Source: Lingula anatina
Taxonomy: Eukaryota > Brachiopoda > Lingulata > Lingulida > Lingulidae
Direction of reading: 5' to 3'
Length of the DNA stretch: 64,000 nt
Assembly: GCF_001039355.2 (NCBI RefSeq)
Contig: NW_019775424.1
Coordinates: forward strand, 348,577 to 412,576
The position numbers and the translations under genes were made by a program. The stretch's first letter is position 1. Each line of letters opens with the position of its first letter. Positions 39,501 through 51,476 of this stretch are shown in pieces. Under the pieces are notes generated by a model. The model was not told the origin of the DNA, made no database searches, and saw only the letters and a list, made by a program, of their open reading frames with translations.

Positions 39501-42500
39501 TTTACCAAAATATTTTACTGAAAATTGCATGGTGGTATTCTTGGGTGAAAATAAAACCTTTCTTAAAATGAAGTTAAACATCCAAATTTTAGTATCCATC
39601 TTTAACTGACACCTTCTCCCAAAAAATATGAAGTATTGTAAGTTAGACAATCACTGTGGTACCTTTCAACTTGACAAGCAACTCATCATGCAGTTTCTCA
39701 AATGTATTAAACCCAGTCTTATCTTCAGGAATGATGTTTTTCTTGTTCCAAGATCCACATGCATACTGGAAAAAGTCTTCACATGGATCCACGCTACTGT
39801 CCATAGACTCTAGTAAGGCTGCAGCTGAAAAGTGAAAGTATACTGTTGAAAACTAAAGTAAAAGTTGACACTGAAAATGAATATTAGTATGCATTGTGCA
39901 TTATGCCCATTTAAGATCACCAAATTTCAATATTCATCAGAAATTGAATTTAACGTAGAAGTAACTTTAAGATGAAAAGTGGCATCAAAAGACTGGTTTG
40001 ACTTGAAATCAAAATGCTATAGTTATCAACATCATTATAATGATTATTATTAAGTTTAAAATAGGCATGCGACTTCAGAAAACATTTTAACTTATATTCT
40101 TAAAAAAATATGTAGGCATTGTCCCAGACTGATAACCAGGTGAATATGGCCATGGTGTTAACACTATTAAACAACTTTTTTGTTGCAGTGTTTCTTCAAT
40201 TTGACTATGGGGTCATTCCCAATAAAACTACCTATCAACATAGATCAACCCAACTACAATCAGATTAAGAGTCAGATCGACACGCCTCCTCCTGGCATTG
40301 AGTAGAACTCGGAGAAGCTGCTGATTACACGAGCACTGTGGAAACAAGAGGATGTTAATCTCTTAACCTGATTGCATTCAGTGAGTGTCCCCATGGAGTA
40401 GGATCGCTCTACACAGGCCGATAGTTATATTGGGAATGAGCCCGAAAACAAAGCTCTGAGACCAAGACATCTTTTTAAGTCAGAAATGTGTCATAACACC
40501 TGACCGACACTTTTATCTGTTTTTGCAATTTGTCCTTAAAAGCCTTTTTTCATGTCAACATCATTTTCAGAAAACCAGAGAGTGCATTTATACAAAACTG
40601 ATTTCAAAAACTCCAAGTAAGTGCACAAACCACTTAATTCTATCAAAGAAACTGCTAAAAGCGCTCAATTCCATGCATTAGAGCATAAATGGCCAATCCC
40701 AAGGTATTTTCCATGAAACACATTCTATAATCTTTTGTCTTATTTGTATTCCTTGCTTCGATCTGCAGCAAGAAAATCACTATTTTCCTGAGCTGCTCCC
40801 AGGCAGTCATAATTTTGCATTAAAAAGAAATATGACAAACTAAGGTTAGCATAATTATTCTTCTAAAGTTGAATTCCATGAAACAAGTACTTTCAAGAAG
40901 ACACTTAAAGATAATGACAAGTCAAGATGATTAATCACCATTCATTACATACTGTACTAAAACATTCCTGGTTACTGATGTAGAAATAAACCCACAGATC
41001 AGTGCTGCATACAAATGTCATATGCTCTGGTACGTTCAGGGGCAGATCCAGAGATATTTTTTGACAGTCTGCCAAATTATCTACGTTGATCTATTGACCT
41101 CCATTTTTTACTGTCTTCCAACATAAAAAAAATAGAAACCCATTAATGTAAACTTGAAAATCTGAACGTCTTCCAGAAGACACAGAACACAGCCTCAATC
41201 GGCCCCTGTAGCTCATGGTTGGTTCCCTAACAATTCAATGCATTTCAAGCCACTTCCGTGTATGTACAAACCAGTTGGAAGTTTCTCATTGACTGGGATG
41301 GTTTATTTCCCAAAGGACTGAATGGAAATAAACTACTTACAAACTACCAGTAGCAGTGTGCAACAAAACAACAAAACCCTCAACCCTATTGTTAGAGGTT
41401 GATGCCCCCCCCCCCTTTAGTGCCCCCAATTGACCACTTTCCTGGGACACAGTTGAGTTACATATATCTGGAGAAACTGCAGACAGGCACTGCTTCTAGC
41501 AGCCATGTATCATCCAACTATTTCAACTGCCACCAGCAGCAATTAGGCATATAATGCTGCTTTATCTAAGGTCATTAAATACCCAGTAGACCCATTGGGA
41601 ACTTTATCGATAGCTGGTATTTGCGCAGTACACAAAAGGTATACCTTTCAAGTTGAGTCCCTATGTGCTAACACATGGAAACTAGCCAATAAAATATCTG
41701 GTTTGCACATTAATTTAATTGGTATAACTTTCAAAGAAAGTCCCTATGGTTCCAAAAATTTGATTTGAAATTGATCCCAGCAAGCAATACTGATGCTAAA
41801 TGTAATTGTGCTCTTTCTTGGGACTTGGATTTTTCTTGTCCAATAAGCACTAAAAAAGATATCTTTTATCTTTGAAAAGACTGTCTTTCTTCTCTGCAAC
41901 AATTATGAGATTATATAACATTTATAGAAAAAAATTCAAAAGTACATGAAAAGAAATATAAGTAAATAAATAAATATAAATGCCTTGCTATTAAAAAAAA
42001 TCAGGTCTTGAGTGTCTTCTGGCATACTGGTTAAATATGACCCTAACAGATCAATGTTGTGCAGACAAAGATAAAAAACACCGCACTGCATGTGTCACAA
42101 TGTGCATCAATAATATCATATTTAATGTTAATTGACAGTACTGTGCTTTAATTCTCCATTTTAACACAAAAAGTCTTCAGCACCTTGTTTTTAACCTGCC
42201 TTAAGCACCTTGTTTTTAACCTGCCTTATACATACAGTGTACCAGGTACCCTACGTTTCACAGGTCAATGGAAACTAATTACGTAATCTCTATCATTGAT
42301 ACGCAGGATGAAAGGCAGAGGTGAGCTGTCATTGGCCACCAACACTCTGGGTGGCATACCCAAACTACAGTGTAGCTTCTTTTCATTGATTTTTTTTCCA
42401 TCCTTAGACTGGTATAATACAAACAGACCTCCTGGGAATTAACAGTGACATGTAATTTAGCATTAGAACTAACTTCATATAAACCTTTTATAATTTAATT

Positions 42501-44141
42501 GTTGTCTTACTCAGTTCAGTTTAGTTTATCAGTTTCTTGTTTCCCTATCATCTCCAACCTTAAAATGGCCAAAACAGAAAAACTAAACAGCAAAGCTGGC
42601 AAATATACAGACCACCAAACAGCAAAAATCACTGTAACAATATTTACACATAATGACAATAATAACAATAACAACAATAACAAAGAATATAAAAATCAAT
42701 AACTTTAACAGAAATAATCCCTAAGAAAATAAATAAATTTCATAAAAATTACCCGATCATGCTGATTTTGAGCGAAACCTGTCTTATTAACTAACAAATC
42801 CACTCAGCAAACTTTAGTAAAAGAAAGGTCTCCAACAAATCCGTTAAGCATGTTACTGATAAGCATGTTCAGTATTGGAGTAGTATGTCTCCATGCAAAA
42901 AGAAATTCCTAAAGTTTACTTCTCTAAGACAGATAGACAGAAGGGCAGACAGACAAAAAGAAAGACACAGCCAGATGAATAGCTAAAAAGCTGTCTTGCT
43001 CATAACAGTAAATATCCCTAGACATTGGCAAACTGTCTGTATAAAATTATATGATAGTGTGAGATTCTTGGCAGAAAATGCCTTTGGGAACAAATGTCTT
43101 GGAACACATTATATGCGTGCAATAACTTATAAGAGACCGGTAAATTATATCTGATAGCTAAATAGACAGAAGCAAAATCATCAGTATGTGCTAGGTTTCT
43201 AGGTTAAAATGAACTGCCTGTGGGGACATGTCTTAGAAAACACTAACAGTGTGCAACTTGCCTTCCAATCAATAGCATGGAATAACACAACACACAGTGC
43301 CTCAAAGAACATTCAGGAGGACAAAGGCAAAAATAAAAGTGTTTCAAGGATTTTCCTGAAGTCAGTAACAAGTTCTTGGCACTTAAGAACCAAAATACTT
43401 CTTATACAAAAAAAAACAAAAATTATGTTTATTTAAGGATAGCAACTGTTCATTTTGACCAAAAAAAGAATTTTCCTGGGGAAAAAGACAATTTTTCCTT
43501 ACTTACCAATGGTTAATGAATCCATTTCTACATTCAAAGTTAGTCTCTGTTTTTTTTTTCTAAAAAGTTTTTTTGTAATAATCTCTTGAGTATAGCCATC
43601 TGTGGAGGTCACATGGTCCAGTGACGAGCACAGATTTCAGAATAATTGCTATAGCTGCCATTTTTGTGGTAAAAATGCATTTAATGTGAAATATAGATTT
43701 TATATGAAGAGTTTTTATCCCTTTAACTAGAAAAGCACTGAGAGAGCACCAACCTCCACCAAGGCAACTCAATTCTCATAAATCATGTATTAATTTAATT
43801 ACTTAATCAACTAATTAAATAACTCAATTGTCATTAATTAATTATTAATTAACTAATAAGCTTAATTGCCATCATAATTATAAGTTTATTGGTTTACAAA
43901 TAGGTTGAATACTTAATAAATTGTCTTATTAATCAAGTAACTACTTAAGTATCCAAATAAAGCCCATTTTAATCTATCCTGAAAATTCTATCAAAAGCCC
44001 TCCATATTATGGGCATAATGTTGCTTGAACAGACAGATACATGTCAAAAAGAAAAAAATTAATCATTTATTAATTCAAGGATCATTCCAAAATCTCATCA
44101 ATTTTAGGGTAGCTCATTTGTGACCTGAAAAAGTATGGGGA

Positions 44142-44187
<46 letters not shown>

Positions 44188-47100
44188 NNNNNNNNNNNNN
44201 NNNNNNNNNNNNNNNNNNNNNNNNNNNNNNNNNNNNNNNNNNNNNNNNNNNNNNNNNNNNNNNNNNNNNNNNNNNNNNNNNNNNNNNNNNNNNNNNNNNN
44301 NNNNNNNNNNNNNNNNNNNNNNNNNNNNNNNNNNNNNNNNNNNNNNNNNNNNNNNNNNNNNNNNNCACACACACATTCAGTGTGTAAAATATTTTCATTT
44401 TTCTTACTTATCTTTGTGTAATATATAATAAATGTACAAAGTGTTTCCTTTTACAGCTGAAAAACATGTCAAAAGGCCAGAGAAGAGTACAAGGAAATGT
44501 GGAGAGTTGAAAACTTCCATCAAAATCTATGCATCACTTTTTGAATTAAAAGTATACAAAAAAAGCAAGATTTTTTTTTGTGCTAAAATTCATACTTACA
44601 ATATTATCCCAGAGTAAACGATATTCCCCCCCCCCCCATCCACCTGATTTATGTACTTTTTTCTTCCTCTCCTGACACTTGCCATGACTCTGTAAAAATC
44701 TTGGAAAAAAGCCAGAGATCAAAACCTGCACATAAGTGGGTGATTCCAGATATGCCATTCATTCCTTTGAATTGACTTCCACATGTCCTGAGACTCTTGG
44801 ACCCTTGCGCTCTTTTTAAACTGTGTCAAGATGGCCTTTTTGGTGGAGGTTATCATAAAAAAATTGTATTAATTGCCTTGAAGTTCACTATGAGAAATGA
44901 AGCAATTTTCAAAACAAGTGATAAATTTTCCATAAAAATAAAAAAATGTAGCAGACCTTTGAAATATGTATAGTAGAATGGGTCACTAGTATTTCAGAAT
45001 CTATAGCAAGTAAGAAAAATTAATTTTAAGACCCTTGAACTATAGCTATCTGCTTATTAATAACTGGACAAGCTTAAGAAATATAAATTAACTTGTATTT
45101 TTACCAAACTGTTTTGTTTGTATTCCTTAAAAATGTCAATTTTAAATTTCTGAAACTTTTTGAAAATTTAAATTTTCAGAAAAAAGAGGCATTTGAAATT
45201 TGAAGTAACTACCGTAGCATTGATCTGGAAATCTCTGGGGAGTTTTGCTGTTAAAGCTTAGCACAAACATCCCATCTTGTTTAAACTCCCTTGTTAGTAA
45301 GCTGTCTTGTTTAAACTATCATTAGTGCCTGGACCACCATAAAAATGTAGACAATGAAATCATACTCAAGTAAGTCTGCAATGCTATAATAAATAAAAAA
45401 GTATGAATCAAAGGTTGAATTAAAATCGACATAAAGCCCAAAATGCAAATTAGTGCTATTCAGTAATCTAACTGCAGATCTTTGGCATTTTTTGTCTTTT
45501 TTATCATATCATTTTGAAGTGAAAATTGGAGCTTATCCCATGAAGAGTTTTCCAGTTTTGCACTTCCTCAGGAAAATTGAGGGTGCCATTAGCTAACTTC
45601 TTGGAAACAAATGCCATGGAGTCAATGACTGCATTCATTGTTGAGGGTTAAGGCCTAATTCCATGCCTTGACTTCATTTTACCATTTTGTACAGTTCTAC
45701 TGGTTGGCTCAACTTACTTATGTTAGCAGTTTACGTGTAAATTATTTAGCTTAATTGCCAGCTAGTGGTTTAACACAAATTTTATTCTGCATTCATGATC
45801 ACAAACCCATAGCTCAAGATCACAAACAGCAAATACATTTTTAGACCCGCTTATTCTTTTCAAAATGAAATATGCTTTGTTTATATATTAACTGATATGA
45901 GAGATCCTAAAAAGAAATCAAATAGTGAGTGAATAACAGTCCCTTTTCTCGAAAAGAATATTCAAATAATTTCACACAACTATGGCAAATTACAATTATC
46001 TGAAAATCAATGCAGTTACATGTACCATTTTCCCTAACAAAACCCTCCACTCCTCTTTTTATAAACAGACTTTGAGTCAACTGAAATGAAAAAAAACTTT
46101 TTATGATCAAAAACTGATAGAAAACTGCCCCAGTCTTGTCCCTGCAAGACTGAAAGTGCAAGGTTACCCCACTACAAAACGTGATCAAAACACAGCTGTC
46201 GGGTTACACACAAAACCCCAGTGAAGCACTAAAACCCCTAGATTTCTCCTAGATTTACCTAAGCATTGATAATACAACATAATCCCAGCCCTGGCTTTAT
46301 TGTCTTAGAGACACAGTGTACCAGCCCAGTATTTGATGAGCCTACACGCATTATGTACCATGCCTATAAGCTCATGAAACTCGATATGTTTGTTAAGTGG
46401 CTGTGTATACTCCATACATCATCACATGGAACTTGATACTTTTGTTTGAAACTGTCTGGTACAGTTGTTAGCAGGTGCTTCCTTTATTACACTGTAGATA
46501 ATAGATGCTTCATTATGTGGTATTCCTAATGGCTCTTATTCACAGAACTTTGAGCTACTGTGACTTGTTTGCAGGTGTTTAAAATTGACCTCATCATTGT
46601 GGTTTTCATAACAAAGTAATAATTATCACAGAACGGCATTTTGATAATGATAATAATAATAACTATACTTGATTATATGTGTATATAATGAAGTTTTGTG
46701 ACTGATGTAGAGCAAAATTAAACTAATGTTTTTGTAATTGCCACAATCATTCAACTGGTAATGCTAAACAGACATTCAAATGAACAGACATTCAAATACA
46801 TTACCTGTTTTAACACAGTTTTCTGTTATACAGACGTCATCAAAGGAGGAAGCTGCTGCTTAAAAAGAATTGATATATCTAATTTGAGCATACAGATGTT
46901 TCAGTACAAGACAACCTCTACTGCACATGCTGCTTAAATTCAAAAGATAAATTTTACATAAAATTCAAAAAGTTAAGTATGTAGAATATTTTAAGGAAAG
47001 ATACTATATTCTGAAAGAACCTTAAGTTCACAAGGTTCACATCAAGATAAAAATACAATTGTTAAGTTAATATTATATAAAGAATATGCTATTTTTAATT

Positions 47101-47576
47101 CAAAAGACTTAAAGCAAAAAAGTCTGTTTCTTTTCTGCAATTTACAATAGAGAAATTGGCTGAAAGATATAAGTATTGTTCACATTTGATCTTTTGCAAA
47201 AAAAAAAAAAAAAAAAAAAAAAATCAATCAAAGCAGATTAGCTGCAAGACTTCTTACCACTGGCTTGTCCCAAATCCTGTTGCCTCCAGTTCCCGTCTTT
47301 AGAAAAGGCAATAAATATGAACACTATGCAGGCGCAGAACAACAAAATTGTTAGTGCCGTGAGATAAGCCTCCAACTTAGAATGTCTTGACAGAGGTCTC
47401 TTTGTAACCACGTGCAGGTGGTTCTGATGGCCATTTTCAATGTCCCCATTATTTCCTTCATTAATGCTGCCATTTTCATGATCCTTATGCTGGTGGAGAA
47501 GCAATAGCGGCTGCCCATTGCATTCGGGCAAGTCCCGATGTCTGTTTGACCGGTGAGGGCTTCCCCCTACCGGCAT
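29255..47576 (-). CDS. M13 zinc metallopeptidase, endothelin-converting-enzyme-like, complete
   Basis: Twenty-one exons, 5' to 3': 47258-47576, 46805-46858, 39663-39824, 39276-39359, 38231-38436, 37827-37997, 37441-37527, 36900-37024, 35103-35205, 34626-34745, 34283-34381, 33595-33672, 33027-33130, 32484-32542, 32113-32164, 31577-31644, 31016-31146, 30521-30586, 30126-30221, 29667-29743, 29255-29354. All phases agree; CDS 2361 nt, 786 residues plus TGA. Type II membrane topology: ~70-residue His/Asn-rich cytosolic tail, transmembrane helix ~71-91 ([20 protein letters not shown]), then the ectodomain. Family landmarks: [14 protein letters not shown] near residue 140; NAFYNP at 580-585 (substrate binding); HEITH at 621-625 (two zinc His plus catalytic Glu622); ENIAD at 683-687 (third zinc ligand Glu683, Asp687); C-terminal CEVW. 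The ending NPVHKCEVW resembles vertebrate ECE more than neprilysin (CRVW), and the length fits ECE (~770). It should cleave bioactive peptides at the cell surface or in secretory vesicles. ECE versus a lineage-specific neprilysin-like paralogue needs a tree. Confidence 0.96.
29757..29829. repeat. TA/GA compound microsatellite at a splice acceptor
   Basis: About 12 TA units then about 25 GA units. In gene sense (minus) this reads (TC)n(TA)n and ends 13 bases before the acceptor of ECE exon 20 (edge 29743), so the TC run occupies the place of the polypyrimidine tract. Confidence 0.9.
31752..32022. repeat. Minisatellite in ECE intron 15
   Basis: About ten imperfect copies of a 25-29 bp unit, consensus GTGTGATAAGTTTGAGGAAG with TGTTAG or AGGCAG linkers. 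It lies wholly between exons 15 (32113-32164) and 16 (31577-31644), the latter carrying the HEITH motif. Reading frames through it give repetitive peptides and are not genes. Confidence 0.9.
32544..32572. repeat. Poly(A) run forming a T-rich splice acceptor tract
   Basis: A near-pure A run on +, i.e. a run of about 28 T on the gene strand directly ahead of the AG of ECE exon 14 (exon edge 32542). Possibly the tail of an old retroposed element. Confidence 0.85.
32887..33072. repeat. Tandem duplication of the 3' end of ECE exon 13 and its donor
   Basis: Two ~94-bp copies. The right copy (about 32981-33072) contains the real end of exon 13 and its donor at 33027. The left copy (about 32887-32980) contains a diverged duplicate of the exon end, including a second intact-looking donor (GACAT|GTAAGT in gene sense). 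The duplicate has no acceptor of its own, so it is probably inert. Confidence 0.8.
33810..33910. mobile_element. Fragment of family C element in ECE intron 11
   Basis: A single arm: TTATTCAGTTAAGTGATTGC, then CTCAGCAAGTC, ending in GGTGTCTATGCGAATGGGGTCTTTG, as in the right end of the full family C elements. No matching left arm was found. Confidence 0.5.
34825..34980. mobile_element. Diverged family C element in ECE intron 9
   Basis: Contains inverted GCTGAATGCAATCAGTTT...AACTGATTGAATTCAGCGAG arms around GATTAACACAACTCTTCCTGG and GGAAACAAGAGGAGGAATGTTAATC, the interior motifs of the 40.2-kb copy. Outer ends are not clear. Confidence 0.5.
35425..35650. mobile_element. Inverted-repeat element, family B, in ECE intron 8
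   Basis: About 220 bp. Left end GGGTTCCCACAGATTTAGATCGATCC, right end GCGATCTAAATATCTGTGGGAA are inverted repeats. Interior landmarks: CCCTGGGGGTTCACGCTAAA, TTAATTACCCCCTTACAGCT, TAGTAGGCGGGACAGACATT, GTGAGACTCCCC. No coding capacity. Other copies at 38.8, 39.0 and 51.5 kb. Confidence 0.75.
36473..36500. repeat. Poly(T) run
   Basis: A run of about 28 T in ECE intron 8. Confidence 0.9.
36831..36930. repeat. Tandem duplication of the 3' end of ECE exon 8 and its donor
   Basis: Two 50-bp copies (36831-36880 and 36881-36930), each starting TGTCTTTC(G/A)GTGGT and containing GTACCTGTGATC(C/A)GTTTTTAG. The right copy holds the true donor (exon edge 36900); the left copy carries a second, diverged exon end with its own GT. 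Confidence 0.8.
38810..39005. mobile_element. Family B inverted-repeat element, copy 2, forward
   Basis: In ECE intron 4. Left end has a duplicated TAGATCGACCTA; interior CCCTGGGGGTTCACGCTAAA, TTAATTACCCCCTTACAGCT and TAGTAGGCGGGACGAACATT in the same order as the 35.4-kb copy; right end AAATCTATGGGAATAGAG. Confidence 0.75.
39034..39245. mobile_element. Family B inverted-repeat element, copy 3, reverse
   Basis: Only about 30 bp from copy 2 and in opposite orientation: GGGGAGTCTCACTAGATCAC and GTAAGGGGGTAATTAACTTCC come first, TTAGCGTGAACCCCCAGGGA last. The pair therefore forms a ~430-bp imperfect palindrome in ECE intron 4. Confidence 0.75.
40203..40446. mobile_element. Family C inverted-repeat element in ECE intron 2
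   Basis: About 244 bp with arms GGGGTCATTCCCAATAAAACTA / TATTGGGAATGAGCCC. The interior has TGATTGCATTCAGTGAG and the CCTCCTCCTGGCATTGAGTAG / GGAAACAAGAGGATG motifs shared with other family C copies. No coding capacity. Confidence 0.65.
41038..41211. mobile_element. Family D inverted-repeat element, second copy
   Basis: Left CAGGGGCAGATCCAGAGATA, right CTCAATCGGCCCCTG, interior shared with the copy at 26643-26793. Lies in ECE intron 2. Confidence 0.6.
44146..44375. repeat. CA microsatellite interrupted by an assembly gap
   Basis: CA run (44146-44187), 178 unresolved bases (44188-44365), then more CA. It sits in the 7-kb ECE intron 2. True length unknown; no exon is expected in the gap because exon 2 and exon 3 join in frame without it. 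Confidence 0.95.
47200..47223. repeat. Poly(A) run in ECE intron 1
   Basis: Run of about 24 A just downstream (in gene sense) of the exon 1 donor at 47257. Confidence 0.85.
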
Positions 47577-48258
47577 ACTGCCAGCTGCTATCGCACTGAA
47601 AATCTTGACGGTTGGTGAAGAAATTTACCTTATTTATTCTTATTACGATCCAACTGCAACCTTCAAATCTTCTTTTGGTAACATCTAATTTTGCTTCTCC
47701 TTGGCTCAAACTGTCTAGATGCTTTTGAATTATTTCTTATAACACCAGTTTTTTTGCTTTTCTGCTGTCTTATGGTGCTGTTTTGTAATAAATATTTTCA
47801 TGTGGAGAACTTTTCCTGTTTGATAAAGCTTTTTAATCCACTTCGTCCGCAAAATCGTACTGCTTTCTAGGAAATTAGTTGACTTAGCCTTTTTTCTCAC
47901 TTAATTTTACTGAGAGTCATCAAAGCTGTCAACAAGGAGTCGAAAAAATAGCTGCCTCTTCCTGGTTCAAAATGTAAATATAGGTTAAAACCAAAGCACC
48001 TTGGAACCACCTGCTAATTAACTTAAGTCTAGCATTAAAAAGTACCTGGCAAAATCCAATATCTGTTGTTAGAAAATAAAATCTTCAGGTGAGATTGGAC
48101 TACTCCAGTGAAAGCCAAAGTCAGGAACTTGCAAAGTCTAGTCCCACCAACTGCAGCTTGAATATAAAGGTTGATAACAAATTATAGGTGATCGCGGTGC
48201 TGCTGCCACCACTTATATGAGCCGACTCACTGATGATTGAACATTTAAAGCCAAGAAT
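47577..48258. promoter_or_regulatory. Upstream region of the ECE-like gene
   Basis: 5' flank of the ECE-like ATG at 47576. In gene sense a GATTTTCAG acceptor lies about 20 bases before the ATG and an AATAAG|GTAAAT donor about 30 bases further up, too close for a normal intron, so the 5' UTR structure is unresolved. No TATA box stands out. Confidence 0.35.
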
Positions 48259-48335
48259 ATGAATGTTTGCAAATGTTGTACTCTACCAGCAGGTGGCAGC
48301 AGTGATGCCGACACAAGGGTCAAACTGAAACTACC

Positions 48336-48682
48336 CTTAGCAAAATATCAGGCCTGCGGCAAACTCTCTGGCAAATTTGCTGCAAACTTCTGGCAAATTT
48401 TCCAATTTGCAGCAAATTTACTGAGAATTTGCAAGAACATGAATGCTTGCTTGCACACTTGCTTAAGATGTTCTTGCAGATTTGCTGCTGATTTTCTGCA
48501 AATTTGCTGTAACATTAAGACTTTTTTGCAAACATGCTGCAAACTAAAGACGTCCAGAAAATGAACCGCAAATAAGAAGCCATACAAAATTTTCTTGCAA
48601 ACTCCTGCGAACTGGTTGCTCCAAACTTTTAGTTTACAGAAATTTCGCTGCAATATTGCTGTCAAATTTTCATTTTGCTAAG
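48336..48682. mobile_element. Inverted-repeat element rich in GCAAATTTGCTGCAAA motifs
   Basis: About 345 bp. Ends CTTAGCAAAAT and ATTTTGCTAAG are perfect 11-bp inverted repeats. The interior is a mosaic of (T)TTGCAGCAAATTTGC and GCAAACT-type words in both orientations. It produces ~100-residue open frames on both strands that are composition artefacts. Superfamily unknown. Confidence 0.6.
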
Positions 48683-49277
48683 ACCAGACATAAAAAAGAC
48701 TCCTTCAAAATTTTCATTATTAATTGCACAATGGAGGAACCTTCGTTTGGAAATAAGGATATCAAATGATGCCAATTACCCCATTTCTTGGGTAAATTTG
48801 GTTAATTGCAAAGGGACTTTTTGGTCTGTTACATGAAAATGATATACTGGTATCCGAGTACATGTATATTCATGTACACATGCATGTGCATGCAAGTATT
48901 GGAGTGGATTAATTCCCACATTAAATTCACTGAGATTTTCAGATTTTTCAGAATAGGGCAAACAAAAGCCAATCAACTGCATGTATAACACAACCATACG
49001 CTAACTTTAATTCAAAGACAATCAAGAAAGTTATGTATAATTAGCCAATTTCACAAATAACTTTAAATTAGCTCATAAATAGGTGCAGGCTATAATCTTT
49101 TAGACAAAAAAAATCATCCACCATGATGTAAGATAAATGTGATAGTCCAAATATATCAAATAATTGCACCTGCTTTTAAAGTAGGAAGTAGTTTTTTTTT
49201 TTTTTTAAGACGATAATTTCTTCTGACCAAGACTGGGTTATAGTGTACTGACTATTTCGAATTTAAACTGAACATAT

Positions 49278-49632
49278 TAGGGGCCATTCAGAATGAGAAG
49301 ATCCAAGTGCTAACTGGCCCACGGCCTAAATATGGCAGACCTACATGAAAGGAAGATCGTTTGATCCTGTAATAATCTCTCCACCTCTTTCACACCTCCC
49401 CACACGTAGTCTTTGCAGGGACACTGCAGTAATTAAATCTCAACTCAATACGACCAGTCGAGGAACAACGCGTTGAGAGGCCTGAAAGAGGCATTACAGG
49501 ATTCAGCAGTCTTCCTTTCATGTAGGTCCGCCATATTTAATTATGCTGAGGAGAGATGTGAAAGAGGCGGGGAGACCCTTACAGGATTCAGCAGTAAGCA
49601 CTCAGATCTTCTCATTCTGAATGGCTCCTTAG
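49278..49632. mobile_element. Inverted-repeat element, family E, with nested repeats
   Basis: About 355 bp. Left end TAGGGGCCATTCAGAATGAG is mirrored by right end CTCATTCTGAATGGCTCCTTA; both continue into GAAGATC / GATCTTC. Inside, a TTACAGGATTCAGCAGT block appears twice and AAATATGGC(A/G)GACCTACATGAAAGGAAG-like sequence is present in both orientations. No coding capacity. Confidence 0.75.
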
Positions 49633-50225
49633 TAGACCATGCTATGAAAGGGCTCAATTAATTGTTCTTTAACGGGTGAAACTGGACTCTAAAACATCTT
49701 TAATTTTCATACATATACCAGTGGCACTATGTGAAACTAAAGGGGGAATAAGAGAGGGATGAGGAGGGGCAGTAACTTCAATTAAATTAAGTGAGTTATT
49801 TTGGCTGTGATTGGACAATATATCATGTCAAAAAAGTACCTTGCAGTATTTGACATTTTAAGGCATCAGCTTGAACAGTGATGTGCCAGCTATATAATAT
49901 CCCTTTTGGTTGTAAGCTGGATAATAACCAATGGGATGTGTGTATATAATCACCATTTTGTCTGGTAGTTGACATTTATACATTATAGGAACAAACCATC
50001 CACAGCTAGATCACTAATGTCATCTGGGATTTGGTGCAATGTCCTGAAAGTATTACTTGAATTTGTGTATGGATAAATGGACATCAAATGGGGGAAACAT
50101 TCTGATAATGAAAAGCCTTCAACCAGATAACATTATGATCGGAGTACAACTCATCTGACCTTGAAAAAAATATCATTAAATAAAATTGATAAGGCATATT
50201 TAATAGTTTTCTATCACGCTTTGAT

Positions 50226-50229
50226 GATG

Positions 50230-50279
<50 letters not shown>
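50226..50279. repeat. AAT microsatellite
   Basis: About 17 AAT units preceded by GATGATGATA; intergenic. Confidence 0.95.
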
Positions 50280-51476
50280 CTTTTGATATTTCTGATTCCA
50301 GTCAGTTGAACAGAAGAGTGCCTTCTCAGTGGTCAGGTTTATTGGTCCAAAAAAGCGTAACATTTTCATCATTTCTTTTTTATATAAAAGGGTTTGTTGG
50401 TCTGAAGGTTCTACAGTGAACTTTTTAACCAATAAACCTTTGGACTGTTGTCATGGAGTACTCGAATAGAAAATGCCAAAGCAGTAGACACGATGAAAAG
50501 ATTCTCAAATTTTTCACTTGCTGCAAATCTTACTCAGATCTGAAGGCTTAATTTGAAAGCTTATAATTAACTATGACCAAAACTTTCTATCTGGGTAAAA
50601 TGTGAAAACCAAAAATATGCTCATGATCATGAGAACCCATTGCAAATGGTAATTACTTTATTTGGAATTAATAATTCATGATCAACACAGCCATAACATA
50701 AAGAGAACCAAGTCATTTGTATTTTATGTACCTTAAGTATATTGTTACTATAGATAATGCTATATTCTACCATTATTATTATTATTATTGTTATTATTAA
50801 ATGGGCATTTGTTGTCATTTACTATCAACACACACAAATTTAAAAAGTATTTAGTAGTTGGTTTAAATTACCTTGCCTGTTTTACAAATCCTGAATTACA
50901 AAGCTACTGTGGATCACCTGCTCAGTTGAGATTGAACGATCATGGTTTTCAAAATGTATCTCTGATGATCTGCAGACCAGCATTCTTCTAGCAGTTAATC
51001 TGAAATAAATCAAAATTTGCATTAATTCACAGCTGCCAACATCACCGGAAGACTCTGGAGGTTTGCGGTTACTGCATTAACAGCATTTTATTCAAAAATG
51101 AAAAGTGAAGACAGAAAAATAATTTTTTGCAGCAGTTGCCAATAATCCCTCTTACGATCAGGAAATTCCAAAACACATGTAATCAATACATTTTAAAGAC
51201 TTTCTTTCATCAAACAGCCCTAATAAGATCTTATCTTATTTCATAGTCATGTGCATAATATTCTTTTAATTTTTGGGGTACAATGAAACTCACGAGAGCG
51301 CTTCAAGAGCACAAAAAACCTCCATCAGGTAAAAAAGGCAATAACAGTTATAACTTATACTAGGAGCCCAGAATTCAATCAAAATAGTAATTCTTTTCCA
51401 GAACAAGTTAACTGGCTACCCCGAAGATGTCATTAAAATTATGCACTTCAGACCATTTCTTACAACACCATGTAAA

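Noticed and set aside
48259-48665. Overlapping ~100-codon frames on both strands
   Set aside because: Both fall mostly inside a foldback element of repeated GCAAATTTGC words; composition artefact.
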